Positions 13,165-24,000 of a DNA stretch of 64,000 nt are shown piece after piece. The position numbers and the translations under genes are program-made. The notes below the pieces were generated by a model, which worked only from the letters and a program-made list of their open reading frames with translations, ran no database searches and was not told the origin of the DNA. Every line of letters begins with the position of its first letter. Position 1 is the stretch's first letter. Origin of the DNA: Holothuria scabra (Eukaryota > Echinodermata > Holothuroidea > Aspidochirotida > Holothuriidae); the NCBI GenBank assembly GCA_037179385.1, contig CM074189.1, forward strand, positions 20,409,020 to 20,473,019, read 5' to 3'.

Positions 13165-14814
13165 TTAGCATTTCTTGTCATTTGAAAGATCACTCTTTGA
13201 CATGAAATATATTAAAAACACCAGGTAGGAGATGACAAAATTAAATGGTAACTAATCAGTTTTCAATTTATTAAACCTGTATTTCCTTAATTGGAAAACA
13301 TTACTTTTTTCATGAATTTTTGCACAAGCTTCAACCTCTCATTCACAAAGAGTTGCTGTGAGAATAATATAATAATACCACAATGAAATATTCAATGTGT
13401 CATCTTGTTTGCTCTCAACCATTTGTCAAATTAATATTTGACTAATTTTCTTTTGATTCCATTTACCATTTGACTAAATTTTAATGGTTGTAATTTATGA
13501 TTAACTCTGTTCCTAGTTGAAATCATGCTCTCTTTTTTATTACACATTGATCTACATGCAGTATGACCAGGAGTGGTAGTCATATTCTAAATCAGTTTGA
13601 AAAGATTTAGAGTTGTTTGATAAATATTTTCAGATATTTTCCAGCTAATAGCAAGAAGAGTATGCGTCAGGTAACGGGGAAAATTGTATTTTATTTTCTT
13701 GCTTTTGATGCATCATTATAAGTATCTAAAGAGAATTGGAAAGCAGGAATTGATATTCCCTTGTATAATTGTAAGGTTCTCCCCATATCCATCCCCTCAC
13801 CCCACCTCCCTGTTTAAATGCAACAACTGCCAATATTTTGTATTATTGGCAAAATCAGAATTGGAGAGCAAAAAATGATATCCTTTTATTAAGCACCTTT
13901 CACCAAAGCATTTTACAACTATTGTCTCCCAGTTTTAGTGATAGCCTACCTTAAGAGACAATACTCCCATTTGGCAGCAGGGAGACACTTCTCATTGTGG
14001 CAAGTTCCCTCATAGGTACTGTACCTGTTTATTACCAGGGTGGGGAGAGATGCTTGAGCTACAGTAAAACATGTGGAATGCGGGTGCAGCACCATTAGCC
14101 TGGAAGGTATCAATCCAGCAGTGATAGTATTGCTAGTCTGATGCCTTTGTATCGGTTTGTCCACAAAGCTCTGATAAGTAAAAGGGGCTCATTGAGTTGA
14201 TATTGATAATTTTAATGAGATTGTTTAGAGGTCACTAGTATATGACAAAGCTTAAATAGCATAATGAATCAAGTTTCCTATCTAGCAGTTACAGAAAAAG
14301 TGAAAATTTTGAATTTTGTGATGTCATGACTTGAAACAGGTTTGTGCATTATTTGAACAAGTGTCTGGTGACAAATTTTTGTAAAAGGAATTGAACCATT
14401 AAGTGCTCACTCATAAAAGAAACTTTATGTGTATGTAGGATGTGGGGGTTGTCAAACTTTGACCTTTTGTAATTGGTTTGTGAAGAAAAATGAACAACTT
14501 TAGGAAAAATTTGTTAAATTTCATGAACCTACTCATTGAACCATTTAGTACAAAGTTACACTAGTTGAACAGGGGTGGTTTTACGAATGTACTTATACTC
14601 TTGCCTACCAGTATTAGGATATCCCTTCTTATATTTGGGGTAACCTTGCACCCCCTATCCTTTCTCTGTTGCCAAAACACAAAATTAAGGTTTGGTACTC
14701 TCAGGTTCTGGTATTTACGCATGTTTAATGAGTGATGACAAAGCCAACAACAATTGGTATCATTTCTATTTAGTACAACTCACATGGTATTGGTTGCTTC
14801 AACTTTAATCACAG

Positions 14815-15034
14815 ATCACCCCATCCATGCTCCAAGTAATCGTGAGAATCCATTCGAGTGTGAGTGGCCAGAGCCTGTTGACTGTGTATTCAAGATGGAA
14901 AATGGCTTGATTAAAGTCTATGACAGCAAGGATGATGTTGAGAAGGGGAAACCAGTAGAACTCCCCTATCCTGACAAGGACACATTCTTGGCTGACCAAA
15001 ATATGCTCCTTGCATTGATAGCTAATGGACCCAT
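14815..15034 (+). CDS. AMPD: AMPD exon a: linker and start of the deaminase region
   Basis: Acceptor ATCACAG, donor GTAAGT. The exon opens with two bases completing a split codon (Asp if the previous base is G) and encodes [11 protein letters not shown]... to ...LLALIANGP, with AT left to be completed as Ile by the next exon. [26 protein letters not shown] corresponds to the conserved ELPYPD...LMALIINGP stretch of AMPDs just before the catalytic domain. An ATG lies in frame upstream at 14754, but it sits in the intron before a good acceptor, so I treat it as not a start. Confidence 0.93.
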
Positions 15035-18000
15035 GTAAGTAAACTGCTCATTTTCTGATTTTTTTTTTCACTTAAGACACAGAAATTGTGACTTATTTGT
15101 GTACTTGCCAGTGACAACCTTTCCGTAAATATGTTTTTGTGCTCAACTGTTTTGGCATTTACACTTATGTAATTTCATCTTGATTATATGGAATCATTGA
15201 GAAGAAAATTGGTCGTTAAGTTTAAAGAAAAACAAGAGGCTGTCCACTAATGTGAGAATTATGGTGTCATATATGCTTGCTTCAAATTTACTTTTTGTTA
15301 AAAATGGAGCAATATACCTATTCATATCTCAAGAATCAAGCATTAAATTTCCATGCAAATTTTATCAGAATGCATAGAGACAGTACCCCTCTAACATATC
15401 CCAACTTGATGTGACCTGGGATCCTTCTTTTAAGTACATTTAAATCTTTGGATAAAATGGAATGTGCTGAAAGAAGCAATCTGTGGAGTGAAATTTTCTA
15501 CTTCCCATCTAAAAAACACTGAATGAGCAAGCAAGAGGCAGTAATAGGAAGATTTCATCATAAAGTTTGTGAAATAAGTTTTGTGGCTCAGTTTCTAACC
15601 AATTGGTTTAAGTTAGGCCACCTACAGCCTTTCTTCCAGTTTTGGCTGCCTGGCTAGTTTTCACTTCTCTGTTGCTTAAGGTTCCATTTTTAAAGTCTTC
15701 AGTATAACCTGGAGACCTCCATACTGCAAGTCATATATTAAAAGAAATCGCTTTAGAATTATGAGTAATAGTCCCAAATATTTAGAGAAATGTCTATTTC
15801 ATATTCTCCCAGTCATTCAAATTCACCTGAATTGAAACTTAAAGAAAATGAAAAAAAAAAGGTTTGAATTGACCTTACGCATTGACGAAACACTGACGTC
15901 ATCCATGGGGGGAAGACAATGGTACATGTGGCGAAATGCATAAGAATTCCCCCTGCACATGTTGCAGACTGTGCGTATTCAAAAACAATTGACAAATCAG
16001 CTGTCTGCATTGGTTTGTTTTGCCCCCAAAGGAGGGCATACTTTCTGCTCTGTGACATCATACGTATAAGATCTATTGTAGACCTATGATTGCCTGTATG
16101 TTTTTGATGTGACATTTCTGCCGTCATGTGCTTAAGTTCCAAGTCTTCTCGCCCCAGACATTTCCAATTCTCCTAATTTACTAAATACCCACCCACAACT
16201 GTCCAAAACTCATCCTCATCTAGACACAATCTCAGGTCATTGCTTCGGGTGTGTCTGCAAGTGCCAATGTGTTATCAGAACACTCTCAGTACAGCATTTG
16301 CTCTGTAATATGAGCTACTGTACTCAGCATCTTCTGTAAGTTGCTGTCAATCAAAAAGTTTTGCAGATCAAAAATTTCTCTATACTTCTACAAAAGATGT
16401 AGTTTGGGGTGAGAATCAACTGCCTGTAATATTTTGAAGTAAAGTTAGTAGAACTGCAATATAAATTGTTAAGGCTGAAAAAATGGTTACCTCTTAGGGA
16501 GAAAAAATGGTTACCTCTTAGGGAAGAAACTTGATAAGTAATAACTGTTTACTGACACATTATTTTGTTTGCCTGCATAAAAACCACAATAGACTGGAAC
16601 CATTTTCAATTTGTGGAAATGAGTGACTGTTTTTAAAGCTTGCTAGGGAATATCGTCGTGCACCTCAATGAAATTTATAATATGAAGTCCTATTAAAGTA
16701 AAACTTCGTTTTCATGGCAACATAACTCAGATGAAAACATAATGGGATCTAGTTTTCATATGAAAAAACAAGGAAATATTCCTTCATGTTTCATCCCTTG
16801 TTCTTCATTTAGCAAATCATTTGCATACCGTCGTCTGTCGTACCTCTCCTCACGATTCCACCTACACAATCTCCTCAACGAGATGAAAGAGTTGGCTGCC
16901 CAGAAATCTGTCCGACACAGGGACTTCTACAACATAAGAAAGGTTTGTACCCCCAAGTTTGCAAGACTGGAAAATGATTCCAGATCTTCAAATAGTCCTT
17001 GCTGGAGAGTTTATTTGTCTTTTCTTCCACTTTTTTTATTCCTTTTTTCATTTCTTTATTTCTCTTCTACAATTTGCATTATGACAAGATTAGTTTTAAG
17101 GTAATTTTAAGATTAGTTTTTGATTCCTTGCCGTAGGCCAATCTATGCGATGGTGATGTCGTGTGTGTGTATGTGTGTGTGTGTGTATGTATGTGTGTGT
17201 GTGTGTGTGTATGTGATGCTTTGGCTTGTAAACACGATATCTCAAGAAGGGTAAGTGTGACTAACCTCATATTTGGTGTGTGGGATGGTCATATTAAGTA
17301 GATGATCCCTATTGTTTTTGGTGGAGATCAAAGGTCATTTGGGGTCACGAGAGGTCAATAGGTCAAAACTTAGTAAACACGATATCTCGAGAACGGTACA
17401 TGTGACTATGCTCATATTTGGTGTGTGGGTTGGTTGTATTGAGTAGATGATCCCAATCAATTTTCGTGGAGGTCAAAGGTCATTTGGGGTCACGAGAGGT
17501 CAAAAGGTCAAAACTTCGTAAACCCAATATCTCAAGAACGGTACAGGTGACTGTGCTCATATTTAGAGTGTGGATTGGTCATATTGAGTAGATGATCCCT
17601 ATTGATTTTCCCAAAAGTCAAAGTTCATTTGTCAGCAAGTTCAAAGCCTGACAAGCTTTCCTGCACAGTCTTTCAAGAAAGGTCACTTGTAGGGTCCTGT
17701 AACTTTTCATGTAGATAGCACATAGTGAATACATGGTCCCAGAAGTTTTTGGTGGAGGTCAAATGTTATTTGGGTTCACAACGGGCAAGAGGGATCTCTA
17801 TGTAGGAAGATTGGATGCCTTGCATGTGTACTTTGTGGGCACATTATTTAGCCCTGTTAATTGAAAAACATTGCAAAGCAATGTCAATGTGAAAAAAGGC
17901 CTTACATTCCAGTGGCAAGGAATCACGAAGCCTTTTGGCTTTCTGGTTAAGGTTTTAAGGTAGAAACAGATTTGACAGAGGAGGGAAAGAAACTTCCATC

Positions 18001-21000
18001 TGTTAAACCTTGTTGGGCTTTGCAACAAAAGAAGAATACACCATTGAAATAATATGTAAAGTACTAAGAAAATATCAAGGGTAGAAAGACAGGGAACTAA
18101 GAAGATTAACACAGACTTCCTATAAACATAGACAGGGCTTGTAGTGTGTATGTCCATGTAGATTGCAGCCATTGGGCAAAATAGATGTACCAAGATGGCT
18201 GCTGCATGATTTGAGGAAGGATCTGTAATATTTTCACAAAACTTTAAACTTGAATGGGAAGGAATATATTCCTGCAATTTGTGCAGTGATTCTGACCATA
18301 CCCTTGCATTACTTCCAAAATATTTCAACTTTTTAAAAAATGTGTCGATTTGAACTACTTGAGCAAGTCCAAATTTTCACACACAAAACCATAGCAGACA
18401 GCGATCTTGCTAAGCCTATACTCACATGTACAGTAGCGACAATCTACGGAAAGTATGCTCTGTCCATGTAGAGGAAGTCTGTGAAGAGTACAGTAATTAA
18501 TAGAAAAAATCACATGTCAACTCTTTGTGTGAAAGGCACACCAAGACAAAAAGCACATTTTGGTTCATGATATATGGGATTGATAAAGTTGATGTATACT
18601 AAAACTTTGTCCTATGATGCTTTAGAACTTGCTATTTGGAATAGTCTTGTGATAAAATTAGTCTTGATTATTGGGGTCAGAAAAGTGTCCAATGCATTCC
18701 TTACGTGTTGGTGTTGTTGTAGACTTTTGCAGTGGCAAAGTTGAATATTTCTGTTCAATGTGATTTTGTTTTAGGTGGACACTCACGTTCACGCAGCTTC
18801 CTGTATGAACCAGAAACATCTACTACGATTTATTAAGAAGAAGCTGAAGAACGATAAAGACATTGAGGTTTACTATGACAAGGGAAAGAAGAAGGTCATG
18901 ACTCTGAATGAGGTCAGTTCTCATGTGAAATTTGACCCTTGACCTAAATATAATCATGGTAATATTAGGGAATATGAAGGTATAAAACGCTACGGTTGTA
19001 GGTAGTTAAAGCCACTCATGATATTTGAAATGTTCTTTGTTTGTTGCTGCCTGCATGTAGATTTGGAGTGTTGAATCTATGTTGTGTAAGGGAGAGTGTG
19101 TTGAATCTATGTTGTGTTAGGGAGAGTGTGTTGAATCCATGTTGTGTTAGGGAGAGTGTGTTGAATCTATGTTGTGTTAGGGAGAGTGTGTTGAATCCAT
19201 GTTGTGTTAGGGAGAATGTGTTGAATCTATGTTTTGTTAGGGAGAGAGTGTTGTGTTGGGGGGTGCTGGTGGGAAGGCTGTGAAGGGATAGCTGAAAACT
19301 GTTTTATCACTCAACCTTTTTCTTCCGCTTACCCTTGCCTTCCTTTATGCTGTAAGCCCCCACTTCAGGTTTTAGACAGATTCCTTACTTTTAAGCTTTG
19401 TCGTATTAATAGCGGGATTAATGTTACTAATTGTACCTCTGACATGTGTGCTAGTATCAATACTGCCTTTTTGTGAGTAAAAGCCAACAGGTAATGTCCA
19501 AGATCACATCAATTTAAAAACATGCTTACCAAAACCCCTCTTCCCTATAAATAAACTCCTTACTGATTGTCACCAATAGGATTAGATTTGGAATTTTAAA
19601 ATATTAGTTATTGTAAAACTTGGACAAAATGCTGCAAACTCCCAAGTTTGATTAAAGTCCTCTTGTCAAGACTGATAATTAAACTGAGGAAAATCCTGAT
19701 AATGTTAAAAAAAATGTAAGAGAATAAAAAATTGAATACAAATCATTTGGGGCTTATTATTTTTTATTTTTTATATTAATTTTTATATTATAGCTTAAGC
19801 ATATTTCTTATCAATTGATGTTAACTGATCAAGCTATTTACTTGTTCTTATCTTAAATTGTAACAATCCTATATCCATGTGCTTTGGCTCTTTCTCCTTG
19901 AAGAGGCATGGGGAAGGGTTGTGTAATGTGATGCCTTGGGTCAGGGTTGTGTAATGTGATGCCTTGGGTCAGGGTTGTGTAATGTGTGTGAAGGGTAGGG
20001 TGGGGTACAGGTAGGGAACATGTTGATGGGTGATTACTAGGGAGCGGTCAAGGGTTTGAAATTGGTCATGTATTCATGATCGAGTGTGTTTTCTTTTTGT
20101 TTTGATATCACCAGTCCTCATGTACTTTCTCAGTTATTCTAATTCTTTTTTCTCCCGTTCTCTTTCTTGGTTACCCTATTCGACAAACCCTATGGCTTTT
20201 TTAGAGTGCTCCCCTTTGCAATATCTGTGAAAACAGTCTGCTCATAATCCCTTCTGCATTGACATATCTTTTACCATTTGTAAAGTTTTGACGTCTTTAT
20301 TAAGGACCATGATATGGAGAGATTTCTTAACTGTGTGAAGCATTTGCCTGGCACTGGGTCACTGGACCAAATTTGGTCCATTTTCTGAGGACTGAAAATT
20401 GATTGCTTAGAAATGCTATTAAATGATCAGTTGCAGTCTTCTGCTGTTACATTGAGCCATTATTTGAGTGGTTCCTGCCAAGTTATTGCTCTGCCTTTAT
20501 ACTATCAGACATTGGTGTAGAGCAGGTAGTGTTCATGCAAAGGTGACTTTAAAAGTCCAGCAAAGAAAAAAATTCAAAGACAGAATTTCTTGCATCGTTG
20601 GTACATGCCAATGTGGACAGGTTATTGCCAGTGTGGGTTTTATAATAGTAATAATAATAATGGAAATTTAAGTCTAGATTTAAATGTCTGTAAAGTTTTT
20701 CCTTCCTTTAAAATTGAAAATCACTCCTGAAATTTTTTTCAACGAGGGAATTTCTCTCCTTAATTTTGAAGCATAGCTCTAACACCATAGCTCTAACAAG
20801 CTTCCCCCCCCCCCCCCCACTTTTAAACTGAACAATCAGAATATGTTATGCTTGTTCTCAAAAGTCTGGCCACAAGTTATATTTTTTTGACATATGATTG
20901 TGTTGTCTATGGGGGACATAATTCTTCTGTGCTTCCACTTTTACAGGTGTTTGAAAGTATGAACCTGACAGCCTATGATATGAATGTAGACACGCTGGAT

Positions 21001-24000
21001 GTACATGCTGTAAGTATTATGAGACCAATTTATTATTAGACATCTAGGAATATATTTTGCATAAATCACAAAAGTGCGAGGCACACTTTTATTTCTCACA
21101 AATTAACATGCATGGGGTACATTAAGGCACCCACCATTACTGCTGCTAATATTGAGGCAGAAATGCCAACCCTGCTTGATTCTCATTTAGACTCCCTGAA
21201 AAGGATTTCTGTCCATTCTTATTAACTAATATGACAACCCCCCCCCCCCCTTACCCATTCAAGAAGGTCCCCAACCCCCATTAAGGAACATACTGCCATT
21301 GTGCCTGATGCTTGGCATAAGCAATGGAGTAGGGAAAACAAGCCAGTGAGCCACAACTGGAAAAAATGGCTGTGGCCAGCTTGGCTTGATCCAATAGGAT
21401 GGAAACTGGGCTGTAAAACTCCATCTGACTAACTAACCCACCCCTATTAAGTTGCATGTAGGTTTTAAAACCTCCCTGATTCATGTGTGAAACCCAAGAT
21501 TTCAGAATGAAAGTGTTGGCATCCTTGTAATGAAGTAACAACAACTGGAAAGTTAGCAGAACATGCTATGATTGGAAAAGAAATTGTTACCTGTACCATA
21601 CCCAAATATTCTTGTGACATACAGCAACTTTTCTACAGAACACACACAAAGCCTAACCTAACTTACCAGAGTAGTCTAACTTTTGGGGTTTTTTTCAAAT
21701 ATGTCAAGTTAAGTATTCTGGTTTCCTAACTTGGGGTAGCCTTACCTTTCTCAACCTTTTATATATATGAAGGCTTAACATTTCGTACCCTGCTCTATAA
21801 AAGTATCATTATTTAGGGTTCACAGGTCATGAAAAACCTGGAAAAACCATGGTAATTTGGATAATTATATCAAGGCTGGAAAAGCCCTGAAATTCAGAGA
21901 AATTGTTTGTAATCATGGAAAAGTCATGGCAATTTCCACAAAGTAACATTGCTGCATGCTCACTTGTAATGTCAAAGTGTGTTCTCACTTTAAAAATCAA
22001 ACTGGAATTTTATTTAAAATGTTGAGCAGAATGTCATAGAAATTCTTTTTTTGGTCCTGGGAAAGTCATGGAAAAGTCATGGGAATTGATTCATTCACTG
22101 TGGATTGATTTGTGATCTATTAAAGGTGTACCATTGAATGGCTGGTTGAGATGTGACATGCTTCAGTGCACCTATTACAGGACAGATATATCTGTCCTAT
22201 TAAATAACATAGCATGAGTTAGGTGAGGATTTACAGCCCAGTTTCTAACCAATCGGTTTAAGTTGGTTCTACCAGAGCCTTTTTTCCAGGTGTGACTCAC
22301 TGGCTTGTATTGTATTCCTGACTCCATTGGTTATGAGCACCCAGGATAATGGCAGTAGGTTCCATTTTTGAAGTCTTTGGTATGAACCAGCCATGAGTGG
22401 AACTTAAGCCCTCCTGAGTGCAAGTTCTAACACCATGTAGTGCAGGATGAATATATTTATCTCATGCAGGAAATTTTTTAACTGTTGAATATTCATGCGA
22501 GCCTTTCATATTTAAATACACCCAATGCGTACGACAGGAAATGCATTCTTTCTAGCTTAGCATCATCAAATATGATACATTCCTAAAAGGTACTAAGCTT
22601 TAACGGTACATATCACAGTTAAGAAATGCATTCTTTCTAGCTTAAGAATGATGAAATCTGAAACCCGTACGTATTAAGTGACTGTCACCTTTAATTGTTG
22701 AATATTCATATAAACCTTTCATATTTAAATACTGATATATCTGCTTTATTGCATCCTCTCCTCTGCCACCATTAATGATGCTCACTTCAGTTGAGTCATA
22801 CTTGGATCTTAGACTGGCCTCCCTTAGGGGTATGGTACTTCGATTTAATTGTTTTTCTTATCACTTAGTCTATACTTTCATGGGTGGTTCCATGTTTGTG
22901 ACACTGTTTGTGGCAGCACAAGCTTTCCAGGCACTTTTTTAACATAAGTGTTGTTAAGCTTAAGATCTTGTGATAGCAAAATGGTTATTGGGTGTAAATG
23001 GCATTGAAAATGTAGAAAAAAGCCTCAATTCCCATCAAAATGCATAAAATCTGTAAATCTGGTTAATATGTTATTTGCACTCCGCATCATGCATAAGCAT
23101 TAACTAAATATGAAATCTTAGGATGCCAGGCGAGGGACAGTATATATATACTTAATATTATCCTTTATTTTTACAACCTTCATTTTAAAGAAAATTTGTT
23201 ACATTAGTATGTCTTGAGAGTTGAAAGTAGTATATTGGAAGTTTAAACTGAATTCTATCAGTATCAGTAGTAAAAAGTCAGTTTTTTGTTCACTTACCAA
23301 ATTATAAACTGTATGATCAGCAATTTAGTGATAGGTTAGTAAAGTTCGAGCAAAAGAAATCTCAAAACTTTACGTCATTAACTTTGCATAGGCCACAAAC
23401 GGCTTCAGAAACATTCAAACTTTGAAGAAGAATATAAGGATGCAAGGGATATTGACATAATTCCAACATATTCCTCCTTGGAGAATCTTATCCTTCAACT
23501 GTCAAGTAATGTCAGGTTTTTTTTGCTAACATGACACCATACCTTTAAGAAGGAAAGAGGGCAAGGGGTTCTAAGTTGATATTGTGGTGGGGAGGTGATC
23601 GACAAGAAGATTCATCTTGAAGAAGCAGTGACATAAAAATGGGTATGGGAAGGGACTGCTAATTTAGTAGCACAGGGCGGCACATTGGCTTTGGGTAGCA
23701 TTTCGTTTCCTTTATGGTCCTTTTTTAAACTTTTATCTCAAAATTTTCAAATTTCTTGTAGTTGCCTCAGGTTAGAATCATGTAGATCAAAATGGTGACA
23801 TGAGGAAAGGATTCATTAAAGCAGTATATATTTATTCATAAAATTCACAGTTTTGCCAAAAAGTTTCAAAGTTTTCTTCACTTTCTACATGACAAATATT
23901 TAAACTTAGGCAATACTTATGTCCTACATACAAATAAATTTATCATGAGTCAACTTTTAACAACTCAATTTGGTTTTGATAAATTTGTGGGCAAATAATG

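Larger units (their letters stand above)
4590..14814 (+). other. Large non-coding block, probable AMPD intron
   Basis: No family-matching exon was found on either strand. It holds a TIR element (6040-6194), a diverged dispersed repeat (about 7370-7710), a G-rich stretch (8855-8950), a SINE (11319-11526), a dispersed gtcatgg-type repeat (12215-12470) and a long inverted repeat (12887-13164), plus poly-G (5903-5912) and poly-C (11613-11625) runs. If 4551-4589 is an exon, this is one 10.2-kb intron. Confidence 0.55.
15035..16812 (+). other. AMPD intron a-b
   Basis: Contains a reverse SINE (15580-15732), a stretch near 15940-16080 resembling 10740-10850 (cagctgtNtgNattg, ccccca..aggagggca, ctttctg), MITE copy 2 (16132-16430) and a perfect 24-bp tandem duplication at 16477-16524. 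Confidence 0.7.
16943..18774 (+). other. AMPD intron b-c
   Basis: Holds a GT microsatellite, the 145-bp tandem array, and 17800-18774 with no recognised feature. A 176-codon minus-strand open frame at 17798-18328 has no recognisable family. Confidence 0.7.
18913..20946 (+). other. AMPD intron c-d
   Basis: Contains two minisatellites (19068-19253, 19916-19990) and a C15 run at 20804-20818. The rest shows nothing I recognise. Confidence 0.7.

Noticed and set aside
14754..14814. In-frame ATG upstream of exon a as a possible gene start
   Set aside because: It lies before a good acceptor, and the residues it would add do not match the family. An alternative promoter cannot be excluded but is unsupported.
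19041..19283. Frame with repeated [10 protein letters not shown]
   Set aside because: Artefact of the 30-bp minisatellite, whose period is a multiple of three.
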